Source: Nitrospirota bacterium (GTDB lineage: Bacteria; Nitrospirota; Thermodesulfovibrionia; Thermodesulfovibrionales; Magnetobacteriaceae). From it: 18,256 nt of DNA. The notes beneath the pieces were generated by a model, which made no database searches, was not told the origin of the DNA, and was given only the letters and a program-made list of their open reading frames with translations. The translations under genes and the position numbers were made by a program. The stretch is taken from positions 1 through 18,256 of the forward strand of contig JADFXO010000045.1 in NCBI GenBank assembly GCA_015233485.1, given 5' to 3'. Below, piece by piece: positions 1 to 7,125 of this stretch. The number at the start of each line of letters is the position of its first letter. The stretch's first letter is position 1.

Positions 1-534
1 CGCCGTAACCTGCCCCTCCCTTAGCATGTAGGCCCCGTGGCATTGCCCGTCGACAACTATGAGGTCTAAAAAATACGCAAACGAATATTTCGTTATCTGA
101 GGCATGGACATAGCCTTTTTAATCAGCACCCGCTCTATTTCCCTGCCGGTTGAGTCGCCGTGGGCATGGAGAATTCGCCGCCTTGAGTGCGCGGCCTCAA
201 GCGTGAAGATCAATCTTGAGTCCGACTTGTCAAACTCCGCCCCCCACGATATCAACTCCATGATGCGCTCTGGACCTTCGTTTACCAGTGTACGCACGGC
301 CTCATCAACGCAAAGCCCGTCGCCCGCCTTTATTGTGTCTTCGAAGTGTATCCCGATGGTGTCTTCGTCGCATAGCGCAACCGCAACCCCCCCCTGTGCG
401 TATTCGGTTGATGATTCCTTCAGCGTGTCTTTTGTTATCACATAGACTTTTCCTGCCTCTGCCGCCACAAACGCCGCCCTCAGCCCCGCTACCCCGCTTC
501 CTATGACAAGAAAATCCACACGCTCTGTTATCAC
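1..534 (-). CDS. nadB: L-aspartate oxidase, N-terminal part (runs off left edge)
   Basis: FAD-dependent oxidase that converts L-aspartate to iminoaspartate, the first step of de novo NAD synthesis with quinolinate synthase. The visible 178 codons begin with the dinucleotide-binding fold, VIGSGVAGLRAA with glycines at residues 12, 14 and 17, followed by the FAD contact region SSTEYAQGGVAVAL and then AAHSRRRILHAHGDSTGREI near residues 130-150. All three are diagnostic of NadB rather than succinate dehydrogenase flavoprotein. The family is about 500-540 residues, so roughly a third is present. I place the start at GTG 534 because it overlaps the upstream HAD gene stop by four bases (GTGA), a translational-coupling arrangement. 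No good Shine-Dalgarno is visible, which fits coupling. It is the last gene in view of the hisG-led minus-strand operon. Identity is confident. Confidence 0.93.
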   Translation of the reverse strand, partial: MITERVDFLVIGSGVAGLRAAFVAAEAGKVYVITKDTLKESSTEYAQGGVAVALCDEDTIGIHFEDTIKAGDGLCVDEAVRTLVNEGPERIMELISWGAEFDKSDSRLIFTLEAAHSRRRILHAHGDSTGREIERVLIKKAMSMPQITKYSFAYFLDLIVVDGQCHGAYMLREGQVTA

Positions 535-1202
535 GGCAGAAGCTCATTGAAATCGTTTATATACGGCAGTGTCCCCGTATATTCTGTGTCTTCCCTTGAG
601 CTTGCCATGTGTTTTATCAACACATACTTAATGCCGAATCTGGCCGCACTCTCGGCCACCTCCAGCGTGTCATCTATGAACATCGTCTTGTCTTTAATAA
701 AACCTATCGCCCTTTGCGCGTTTATCCAAAAACCCTCGTCTTCCTTTGGATAGCCCATGTCTGAGGACATGATTACATTGTCGAAATATTTTCCCAGTTC
801 CATGTTTTTCATCTTGAAGGCTATTGTCTTGTAATGGGCATTGGTGGCAAGTACCACGGTTTTCCTGTGAAGACGGAGGGCAATAAGAAAATCCTCCACA
901 TGGGGGTGGGCCTCAAGGAGGTGGCGCACCTGCTCGTTTAAGGCCGGAATATCAAGTTGCAGTTCGTCTGACCAGAAGTCGATGTTTGTCCAGTTCAAAG
1001 TCCCTTCGCGCGCCTTGTATTTTACGAGGAGTTTCTCTGTTGCAGCCCCAAAGGTAATTCCATGTTTTTCCGCATATTTCTCCGGCACGAGATGCCGCCA
1101 GAAATAGTCGTCAAAATACTTATCTATCAGCGTGCCGTCCATATCAAGAAGTACATGCGTTATCTCACTCCATAGCGCCTTTCTGATGATGCCTGTGTCC
1201 AT
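531..1202 (-). CDS. yrfG: HAD-superfamily hydrolase, YrfG-like GMP/IMP nucleotidase
   Basis: A 223-residue haloacid-dehalogenase-type phosphatase, probably acting on nucleoside 5'-monophosphates in the cytoplasm. Motif I is DMDGTL (nucleophile D20, general acid D22), motif II is ATN at 119-121, the motif III lysine is K153 in GYPKED, and motif IV is FIDDT (D177, D178). The cap sequence FDDYFW followed by EGTLNW and DFW closely resembles my recollection of E. coli YrfG, a GMP/IMP-specific nucleotidase; that substrate is an inference. The frame is open 14 codons further upstream, but I choose ATG 1202 because it forms a TGATG overlap with the stop of the preceding Cys-cluster gene. Its own stop overlaps the nadB GTG. 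Both junctions suggest coupled translation within the his/nad operon. Confidence 0.82.
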   Translation of the reverse strand: MDTGIIRKALWSEITHVLLDMDGTLIDKYFDDYFWRHLVPEKYAEKHGITFGAATEKLLVKYKAREGTLNWTNIDFWSDELQLDIPALNEQVRHLLEAHPHVEDFLIALRLHRKTVVLATNAHYKTIAFKMKNMELGKYFDNVIMSSDMGYPKEDEGFWINAQRAIGFIKDKTMFIDDTLEVAESAARFGIKYVLIKHMASSREDTEYTGTLPYINDFNELLP

Positions 1203-1888
1203 CAAGCCCCGTGACATGCCTTGTGGCATGTGGGCGCGGCACATGTGGGCGGCGCGGGGGGGGTCGATAAAAACGGCTCGTCTCTGATAAAGTCAATTAT
1301 CATTTCGGCGATGGTCTTCTTGTACTTTTGAAAAAACACCATCTCCTTTCTGAGCTGCCCCTCAAGGGCGGCTATCTGTGTATAAAAAGGTGTGCGGTCT
1401 ATGACGACAGGGAAGTCTTCGCCGCCATGTAACTCCAAAAACCTTTTGCAGCCGTCCCAGTGTTGAGTCGTCTTACCCGGCTGGCTAAGCGATGAGGGAA
1501 CTCCGTGGACGCGGCATATCAGCGGCCTGTTTCCATATATCACGCACTTGCCGTGGAAATTCAGCGGACACATTATCCTTAACGAATCGGTCTTAAATGG
1601 ATTTCTGACTATCTCCATATAGTATGCCTGAGAGCGCTCCCCTATGGCCTCTGCCATTACGGGGTCGGTTATTTTAGACAACCCCTCGGCCAGGAAGAAA
1701 TACTCAATAAGCGTGTAGTGGTAAAACACTGTCGTGCAACAGTTGTCAGAACATCCGGCGCACGAAAATGGTTCTTCGCCCGTTGTGCCAATTGTGAGAT
1801 AGTGATTCTGTGATTTAAGGTACAGCGCGTCCGAGGCTCTGAATATCCCCGAGAGCTTGTCAATAAAAGGTGTGATATCAATAGACAT
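1202..1888 (-). CDS. YkgJ-family Cys-cluster (zinc/iron-chelating) protein
   Basis: A 228-residue protein of the YkgJ / CxxCxxxCC family, thought to bind zinc or an iron-sulfur cluster; no reaction is established. Cysteines are C43, C46, C50 and C51 (CAGCSDNCC), then C107, C115 and C125 in MCPLNFHGKC and PLICRVHG, the usual second half of the family pattern. ATG 1888 is preceded by AGGAGG at 1898-1903 with a nine-base spacer, so I prefer it over in-frame codons upstream. It starts 13 bases after the hisB stop and ends in a TGATG overlap with the HAD gene. The C-terminal tail (about the last 18 residues, rich in Pro, Ala, Cys and His) is encoded by GC-rich repetitive DNA after an eight-base homopolymer and looks unlike the rest; it may be a frame artefact or a recent extension. 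Confidence 0.8.
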   Translation of the reverse strand: MSIDITPFIDKLSGIFRASDALYLKSQNHYLTIGTTGEEPFSCAGCSDNCCTTVFYHYTLIEYFFLAEGLSKITDPVMAEAIGERSQAYYMEIVRNPFKTDSLRIMCPLNFHGKCVIYGNRPLICRVHGVPSSLSQPGKTTQHWDGCKRFLELHGGEDFPVVIDRTPFYTQIAALEGQLRKEMVFFQKYKKTIAEMIIDFIRDEPFLSTPPAPPTCAAPTCHKACHGA

Positions 1889-1897
1889 GCGTGGCTG

Positions 1898-1903
1898 CCT
1901 CCT
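1898..1903 (-). promoter_or_regulatory. Ribosome binding site of the Cys-cluster gene
   Basis: AGGAGG on the minus strand, nine bases before ATG 1888 and overlapping the end of hisB. It decides the start of the YkgJ-family gene. Confidence 0.75.
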
Positions 1904-2486
1904 AAAGAGTCCCCTTGGTGGAGGGCACACCCTTGGTTTTTGGATTTATAGCGGCGGCAGCAGAAAGCGCCCTGCCAAAGGCCTTAAAGATGGCCTCATA
2001 GATGTGGTGTGTGTCGCGCCCGTAGTGAAGAAGTATGTGAAGATTAAACAGCCCGTGGCTACAAAGTCCCCTGAAGAAATCCTCAAAGAGCGACACCTGC
2101 AGGTCTTTGAGGTAGCCGCTCTTGTCATTTACGTTATAAACCAGATATGGCCTGCCGCTTAAATCTATGATGACTTCGGCAAGGCTTTCGTCCATCGGTA
2201 CGCTGGCAGTGCCATAGCGGTTTATGCCATTTTTATCGCCGAGGGCCTTGCTGATTGCATCCCCTAATGTGATTCCGATGTCTTCCATCAGGTGGTGGTA
2301 GTCCACATCTGTATCGCCGGAGGCGTCGATTTTAAGCGTGAAGTTGCCGTGTCTCGATGTTAAATCGAGCATATGGTTTAAAAACGGTATCTGCGTGTTT
2401 ATGGCTGACGTGCCGGAGTCGTCGAGATTCAGCTCGACTGCGACGTTTGTTTCTGTTGTTTCTCTATGCACCTTAATTTTTCTCAT
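1902..2486 (-). CDS. hisB: Imidazoleglycerol-phosphate dehydratase
   Basis: Dehydrates imidazole glycerol phosphate to imidazole acetol phosphate, step six of histidine synthesis, using two manganese ions per site. The 194-residue length is that of the monofunctional bacterial enzyme, without the phosphatase domain of the enterobacterial fusion. Metal ligands are in the expected places: H38 in FLNHML, H46 in SRHG, H64/H65/E68 in DYHHLMED, and H160/H161/E164 in GRDTHHIYEA. ATG 2486 overlaps the hisC stop by four bases (ATGA), so translation is probably coupled. The product of this enzyme is the substrate of HisC, encoded immediately upstream. Identity is certain. Confidence 0.97.
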   Translation of the reverse strand: MRKIKVHRETTETNVAVELNLDDSGTSAINTQIPFLNHMLDLTSRHGNFTLKIDASGDTDVDYHHLMEDIGITLGDAISKALGDKNGINRYGTASVPMDESLAEVIIDLSGRPYLVYNVNDKSGYLKDLQVSLFEDFFRGLCSHGLFNLHILLHYGRDTHHIYEAIFKAFGRALSAAAAINPKTKGVPSTKGTL

Positions 2487-3556
2487 TTATTTGTCTCCTC
2501 GATTATTTTTCTCAGGCTCGTTACAAAGGCGGCGTTTTCTTTCGGCGTCCCCACTGTTACCCTAAAACAGTTATCAAGTGGGCCGGATGAGCCGTTTTGC
2601 CCGCCACCGGCAAGTTTCTTTATTAAAATATCGTCCGCTATGAGTTTTTTATGGAGGGCATCGGCGGAAAGTGAGCCGTTTATATCCAATTTAAACAAAA
2701 TAAAATTGGCGTCAGACGGATATACCTTAATGCCTTTGAGTTTCGACAACTCCGCAAACAGTTTATCTCTTTCGCCAATCACGGCGTTGATACCTTTGTC
2801 TATAGACTGCTCGTCCTCAAGTATCCCGATTGCGGCCGCCTGAGACAGCGAGTTGACATTATAGGGAAGCCTTACCTTATTTATTGCCCCGATGATGGTT
2901 TTGTCGCCGAGAAGGAAGCCAAGGCGCAGCGCCGCAAGCCCGATTTTACTAAGTGTGCGCATAACAAGCAGATTCCTGTAACGAGGCAGTAAATCGACAA
3001 AAGAATCTCCGCGCGTCGAAAACGGCTGATATGCCTCGTCGACAACGACAAGGATGTCGGCCTTTTCTATAATTTCCACGACCCTTCCGAATGTAAACGA
3101 GTTTCCAGTCGGGTTATTTGGCCGTGACAGGAAGATTAATTTCGGGTTATTTTTTTCTATTGCTTCAAGCATGGCATCCATATCGAGATCGAACTGCTCG
3201 TCAAGCGGTACGATAAGCTGTTTCTCGCCAAGGGACTCAGCAATTATGCGGTACATGGCAAACGTGGGCGTTGGAATGACAACAGGGCCTCCGATTGCGG
3301 TAAGCAGATAATATATAAGCTCGTCTGAGCCGTTACCGTGAAGGATACACTCCGGCTCAATGCCCAATTTTCCCGCGAGAAATCTTCGCAGAGAAACTGC
3401 ACCCGGGTCTGGATACCTGTTCGTTGGAAGCCTAAACGTCCCCAATGGAAACCCATACGGACTTTCATTGGCGTCAAGCCTTATCGAACACGGCGGTGCC
3501 TCGATAGTATAGGCCTTTAACGCCTTGATGTTGGGTTTTATCAGGTCTTCGATCAC
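2483..3556 (-). CDS. hisC: Histidinol-phosphate aminotransferase
   Basis: A PLP-dependent class I/II aminotransferase converting imidazole acetol phosphate and glutamate to histidinol phosphate. The 357-residue protein shows LDANESPYGFP at residues 27-37 (typical HisC N-terminus), HGNGSDEL at 73-80 for phosphate binding, SRPNNPTGN at 144-152, VVDEAY at 171-176 with the PLP aspartate and tyrosine, the Schiff-base lysine K204 in RTLSKIG, and R211 in RLGF. The start is GTG 3556, preceded by GAGG at a short spacing. It lies 29 bases after the hisG stop and overlaps hisB by four bases. Some HisC paralogues act on aromatic amino acids; placement between hisG and hisB makes the histidine role secure. 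Confidence 0.96.
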   Translation of the reverse strand: MIEDLIKPNIKALKAYTIEAPPCSIRLDANESPYGFPLGTFRLPTNRYPDPGAVSLRRFLAGKLGIEPECILHGNGSDELIYYLLTAIGGPVVIPTPTFAMYRIIAESLGEKQLIVPLDEQFDLDMDAMLEAIEKNNPKLIFLSRPNNPTGNSFTFGRVVEIIEKADILVVVDEAYQPFSTRGDSFVDLLPRYRNLLVMRTLSKIGLAALRLGFLLGDKTIIGAINKVRLPYNVNSLSQAAAIGILEDEQSIDKGINAVIGERDKLFAELSKLKGIKVYPSDANFILFKLDINGSLSADALHKKLIADDILIKKLAGGGQNGSSGPLDNCFRVTVGTPKENAAFVTSLRKIIEETNK

Positions 3557-3585
3557 TTGTTCCTCTAACAGGCTTCCGCAAAAAC

Positions 3586-4533
3586 TTACGGTATAACTTT
3601 ATTAAGCTGATACTCTACAATGCCGGATGCCCCGGCCTTCTTAAGCATTGGAATAAGGTCTCTGACGCTTCGCTCCTTGGTTATCAACTCAATGGCGGCC
3701 CAATCCCTGTCCATAAGTTCTGATACCGTAGGGGAGTGCAGCCCGTGCAGTTCCTTAAGGGTTACCATAAGTTCAGACAGCGCGGCCTTCGGCACGTTCA
3801 TCTTAAGCCCTACGAGTTCCTCGGCGGCCAGAGCGCCTTGTAAGAGCATGACAATGTTTTCGATTTTCTCTTTCTTCCACGGATCTTCCATTGCCTTTAG
3901 ATTAGCGATAAAACGCGTCGTTGACGTTAAAATAGGCTCGCCAACGATACGCAGATTATTTGCCCTAAGAGATGAACCTGTTTCGGTCAACTCTACGATG
4001 GCGTCTGCCAGCAACGGGGGTTTTACCTCCGTTGCGCCCCACGAGAAGTCAACAACCGCCTCAATCCCGTGTTCCTTCAAAAATCTTGTCGTGAAGCCGA
4101 CGAGTTCCGTTGCGATACGCTTGCCGTTTAAATCTTCCAATTTTTTGATAGGACTGTCATTTGGCACCGCGACTACCCACTTAACTGGCTTCAGGCCTTC
4201 TTTGGCGTAGTTGAGTTCAGCTACCGTATGAACATCGGAGTTCTGCTCTAAAATCCAGTCAAGACCAGTGAGACCGCAGTCCAGAATACCGTTTTCCACA
4301 TAACGCGCCATCTCCTGCGCCCGAATCAGCATGGACTGAATCTCTACATCATCGAATGTAGGAAAATATGACCGCGAAGACACGGTTACGCGGTAACCGG
4401 CCTTTTTAAAGAGCTTAAACGTAGATTCCTGAAGACTCCCCTTGGGAAGCCCTAATTTAAGCGCTGCACGGCTTTCACCTGTGCAAACCAATCCAGGCAT
4501 CTTAGCATCTACCCCTTTTTTGTTCTCTTCCAT
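3586..4533 (-). CDS. hisG: ATP phosphoribosyltransferase, long form
   Basis: Condenses ATP with PRPP, the committed and feedback-inhibited step of histidine synthesis. Family signatures seen are LKLGLPKGSLQEST near the N-terminus, GLTGLDWI, ATELVGFTTRFL, and the PRPP/product loop GATEVKPPLLADAIVELTET. The C-terminal stretch of about 75 residues (from LVGLKMNVPKAAL to the end) matches the regulatory ACT-like domain, so this is the long, HisZ-independent form of about 300 residues. The start is uncertain. ATG 4533 would sit at the predicted transcription start, giving a leaderless message; ATG 4500 has AGGGG eleven bases upstream; the frame remains open to TTG 4554. It is first in the his-nad operon and divergent from the small exported protein. 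Confidence 0.95.
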   Translation of the reverse strand: MEENKKGVDAKMPGLVCTGESRAALKLGLPKGSLQESTFKLFKKAGYRVTVSSRSYFPTFDDVEIQSMLIRAQEMARYVENGILDCGLTGLDWILEQNSDVHTVAELNYAKEGLKPVKWVVAVPNDSPIKKLEDLNGKRIATELVGFTTRFLKEHGIEAVVDFSWGATEVKPPLLADAIVELTETGSSLRANNLRIVGEPILTSTTRFIANLKAMEDPWKKEKIENIVMLLQGALAAEELVGLKMNVPKAALSELMVTLKELHGLHSPTVSELMDRDWAAIELITKERSVRDLIPMLKKAGASGIVEYQLNKVIP

Positions 4534-4539
4534 TCGGGT

Positions 4540-4545
4540 ATTATA
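4540..4545 (-). promoter_or_regulatory. Candidate -10 box for the hisG operon
   Basis: A perfect TATAAT on the minus strand, about seven bases upstream of ATG 4533. No good -35 is found at 16-18 bases, so the promoter call is weak. If real, transcription would begin almost at ATG 4533. Confidence 0.4.
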
Positions 4546-4644
4546 CACAAACAAGATATTTTTTTCATGGATATTTTAAAAGCCGGCTTTCGGTCGGATG
4601 CTATCTGCGCTGCAAAAAAAATCTCTGCGATGACATTTTTTCGA

Positions 4645-4674
4645 TTGACAAGTATAACCATGAAATGTTATAGT
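4645..4674 (+). promoter_or_regulatory. Sigma70-type promoter for the small exported protein
   Basis: A consensus -35 TTGACA (4645-4650), an 18-base spacer and a -10 TATAGT (4669-4674). The predicted start near 4681 gives a leader of about 60 bases ahead of ATG 4744. It points away from the hisG operon. Confidence 0.6.
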
Positions 4675-4743
4675 CGTCTGCTTGGCATTGCTGGGCATAG
4701 TAAGCGGCATATTAAATCGAATTGAAGAAAAGGGGGTGAATTA

Positions 4744-5025
4744 ATGAAAAAGCTGACACTGATTCTTATGATCGCATCGCTCTTAGTAATGGCAACAGCG
4801 TTATTCGCTGGTGAAAAAATAGTTGGAGTGATCGATTCTATCGAAAAAAAGGGTGACGTGGTGGAATCTATTGTAGTGCTGGACGAAAAAGCCGGCAACG
4901 CGAAGAAGACCATCAAGTGCGAAGGCAAGTGTGCGGTAAAGCCCGGCGTAGATAAGGGCTCGAAGGTAACCGTCGAGACTACTGACAAAGGCACAACCGT
5001 CAGAAAGGCAGTAGCAGGCTGCTAA
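4744..5025 (+). CDS. Small exported protein of unknown function
   Basis: A 93-residue protein with a clear Sec signal peptide: MKK, a hydrophobic core LILMIASLLVMATALF, and a likely cleavage after the Ala at residue 22 (ALFA then GEK). The mature part of about 70 residues is charged and looks like a small beta-rich domain (alternating V/I and K/D/E, as in SKVTVETTDKGTTVRKAV). It has three cysteines: C59 and C63 in KCEGKC and a C-terminal C93. I do not recognise the family. An AGGGGGTGA-type ribosome binding site lies just upstream of ATG 4744. It has its own promoter and a strong 3' hairpin, so it is probably a monocistronic periplasmic or secreted protein. The CxxxC pair could hold a metal or a disulfide, which is a guess. 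Confidence 0.8.
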   Translation: MKKLTLILMIASLLVMATALFAGEKIVGVIDSIEKKGDVVESIVVLDEKAGNAKKTIKCEGKCAVKPGVDKGSKVTVETTDKGTTVRKAVAGC

Positions 5026-5042
5026 TCAGCCTTATAAAACGT

Positions 5043-5091
5043 TTAAACGGAAAAGAGGGCATTCTTATATAAGGCCGTCTTTTCCGTTTAA
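5043..5091 (+). terminator. Long perfect hairpin after the small exported protein gene
   Basis: The 14-base arms at 5043-5056 (TTAAACGGAAAAGA) and 5078-5091 are perfect reverse complements, and the loop adds a three-base GGC/GCC pairing and a CTTATATAAG palindrome. The hairpin begins 17 bases after the stop. The right arm contains TTTT, and symmetry could let it work in both directions, but no long U-run follows, so termination is probable rather than certain. The remainder of the spacer up to 5276 shows no further gene. Confidence 0.55.
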
Positions 5092-5276
5092 TACAAAGTA
5101 GCAGGCAAATGGGTAATTTGCCATAAACTATACAGAAGAATACTTTTTGTCTATTTTTAGAGCAGACACATCCGAAACGCACAAATGGCATTGCATTTGA
5201 GATTAGCGATGAGGCTGTCCTCTTTTTGCTCGTTTCTTTCAGGTTATCGACGAAAATTTAAGGCAGATGATATAAT

Positions 5277-5803
5277 ATGTCTATGAATACCACAATTGAG
5301 ATTGGGAAAGATTTTGACCTAACGGAAATTATCAACGGAGAGGAAGTTATGTCGCCTAGCCCATTTCGGAAACACCAAAGAATTATCCAAAAAATAGTAT
5401 GGGAGATTTTGTCTTACCTTAAAAAAAATGACTTAGGCGAGTTAGATATCTCTCCTTTGGATGTTATTTTCGAGGAAGGGGTTAACCGGCTTCAACCGGA
5501 TATAGTATTTATCAGGAAAGAGAACTGAATATTGCAAGTGACTGGATAAGAGGTGTTCCAGATATGGTTTGCGAGATAGTATCGCCAGGTAGTTATGATA
5601 GGGACGTTTCTGTTAAGAAGGCAATATACGAAAAATACGGCGTACCCGAATACTGGCTTGTTCTGTCAGACTTTAGAGCTATCGAGGTCTTAACCATTGA
5701 CAACGGTAAGTACGTAAGACATTCATATGCAGAACTTGAAGGCGTGGTTACGTCTAAAATCATTGATGGCCTTCAGATTAACGTCAAGGATATATTCGAC
5801 TAA
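5277..5803 (+). pseudogene. Uma2-family PD-(D/E)XK nuclease-like gene, frameshifted
   Basis: Two adjacent reading frames together make one Uma2 (DUF820) protein of about 175 residues. The first (5277-5528) carries EEVMSPSPFRKHQRI and LQPDIVFIRKEN, then a TGA. The second frame, open from about 5522, continues LNIASDWIRGVPDMVCEIVS and YGVPEYWLVLSD. Joined, they read straight through the family pattern: PD-V-F-x-R, then P-D-x-V-x-E-I-V-S-P, D-x5-K and Y-x-x-x-G-V-x-E-Y-W. A single missing base between about 5517 and 5526 explains the break. No convincing -1 slippery heptamer is visible, so I call it a pseudogene or a sequencing error rather than programmed frameshifting. Uma2 genes are often mobile, multi-copy and decayed. 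There is no obvious partner gene. Confidence 0.75.
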
Positions 5804-5857
5804 CTTTCCCCATTAAAATCAGGGGGGTCATTTGACTTTTATGAAATATCTTAGTCC

Positions 5858-5934
5858 GTCATTCCGGCTTGTCCGGAATCTGCCTCTCCACTACGTCCTC
5901 AAACCGAATACGATTCCGGACAAGCCGGAATGAC
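5858..5934. repeat. REP/BIME-like double palindrome
   Basis: Two perfectly complementary 23-base arms (5858-5880 and 5912-5934) are separated by 31 bases. Each arm is itself a hairpin, TTCCGG CTTGT CCGGAA (six-base stem, five-base loop), so the element is a pair of inverted REP-like units around a spacer. It sits between converging genes: the Uma2 remnant ends at 5803 and the acyltransferase gene ends at 5995. The unit resembles dispersed repeats containing TTCCGG...CCGGAA that occur in many copies in some genomes; copy number cannot be judged here. It could also serve as a bidirectional transcription stop. Confidence 0.85.
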
Positions 5935-5994
5935 AACAAGAGAATAACGACAAGGACTGCATTTTAGTATAAACGTGCTTATGATAAAAAATTA

Positions 5995-7125
5995 TCAGAC
6001 AGCGATTTCGTATATACGGTATGTCTTATACAGTGTGCCGCCTATCATCTTGATAAGCATTTGAACCGGTATATTATCTTCTAAAATCCATGAAAACTCT
6101 ACCCGTTCTATGTTGTGCTTTTTGCAGCCCTTAAATGCCTCGCGAAACAAAAGCCCGTCAACACCCTTGTTTCTGAACTCGGCCTTCGTGCCAAGGAGCA
6201 TGAGACGGGCATCCCTGATTTTTTTCGATAAATAAAGCGCCTTTGCTATCGTAATGGGATTGAGCTTTCCGCCCATATGCCTAAGGACAAAGTTGGCATC
6301 AGGAATAAGGCCAAGGAAACCCACCGTCTCAGAGCCATACTCGGCAATGACGACAGTCTCCGGGTAAATTATCTGCTGCATCTGCTTTCCCGTGTAAATA
6401 ATCTCCTCGTCGGTCATCGGAACAAATCCCCAGTTTGCCTTCCATGCCGCATTATATAAATCCTTAAACTTCATCAGGTCGCCAATCAGGTTCTTCATAG
6501 AGATAATCCTCGCCGTAATGCCGCGTTTTTCAGCAACAGCGGCAGCGCGATAGACTTTTTCCGGCATGACCTCAGGGACATCCACGATATAGGCATAAAG
6601 GTCTTTTACCTTCTCCATTGAGTAACTGCGAATTAAGTCATTGTAATAGGGCGGATTATACGGCGTCATAATCATCGGCGGCAGCTCAAAACCGTCGAGC
6701 AAAAAGCCGCATTCTTCGTTGGTGGAAAAACTCATAGGGCCGCGCATGACACTAAGGCCGGCACGCCTGAGGTCCCCTCTTACGGCGTCAAGCAAGGAGG
6801 CCGCCACGGCAGTGTCGTTAACGCACTCGAAAAATCCGAAAAACCCCACGCCGTCGTTATGAAACTCAAGGTGGCGTTTATTTATGACCGAGGCAATCCT
6901 GCCCACACAGTTTTTTTCTCCGTTGGGCTTGCCCCTGAAGGCCAGATAATATTTTACTGTGGAAAATCCGAGAAATGGGTTCTCATTTGAAAAGTGATTC
7001 TTTAAGTCCTTCGTAAGCTGGGGGCTGTACAATGGGTCACCCGCGTAAAGGAGCAGCGGTAATTTAATAAATAGGCTCAGCTCCTTAGGATTCGTTACCG
7101 CGGCAACCGTGACATGTTCTGTCAT
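5995..7125 (-). CDS. GNAT-fold acyltransferase, bacterial ceramide synthase-like (bCerS)
   Basis: A 376-residue soluble protein of the GNAT N-acyltransferase superfamily. Conserved blocks are GDPLYSPQL (29-37), GRIASVINKRH (75-85), FHNDGVGFFGFFEC (88-101), RGPMSFSTNEECGFLLDGF (128-146) and PYNPPYYNDL (155-164), with an acyl-CoA-binding GNAT half toward the C-terminus (LMLLGTKAEFRNKGVDGLLF). I recall this family as the one that includes Caulobacter bCerS, which N-acylates the sphingoid base 3-ketosphinganine; it is often annotated only as N-acetyltransferase. ATG 7125 overlaps the upstream SPT-like stop by four bases (ATGA), with AGGAG seven bases before it. Coupling to an SPT-like enzyme and an SDR supports a ceramide role. 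The exact substrate is inferred. It ends before the REP-like element. Confidence 0.72.
   Translation of the reverse strand: MTEHVTVAAVTNPKELSLFIKLPLLLYAGDPLYSPQLTKDLKNHFSNENPFLGFSTVKYYLAFRGKPNGEKNCVGRIASVINKRHLEFHNDGVGFFGFFECVNDTAVAASLLDAVRGDLRRAGLSVMRGPMSFSTNEECGFLLDGFELPPMIMTPYNPPYYNDLIRSYSMEKVKDLYAYIVDVPEVMPEKVYRAAAVAEKRGITARIISMKNLIGDLMKFKDLYNAAWKANWGFVPMTDEEIIYTGKQMQQIIYPETVVIAEYGSETVGFLGLIPDANFVLRHMGGKLNPITIAKALYLSKKIRDARLMLLGTKAEFRNKGVDGLLFREAFKGCKKHNIERVEFSWILEDNIPVQMLIKMIGGTLYKTYRIYEIAV

Noticed and set aside
104..445. 113-codon plus-strand open frame
   Set aside because: Antisense to nadB, which is unambiguous on the other strand.
3620..4210. 196-codon plus-strand open frame
   Set aside because: Antisense to hisG; Ser-rich translation without recognisable motifs.
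5517..5528. Programmed -1 frameshift in the Uma2 gene
   Set aside because: The overlap region lacks an X-XXY-YYZ heptamer and no downstream stem is obvious; a point deletion is simpler.
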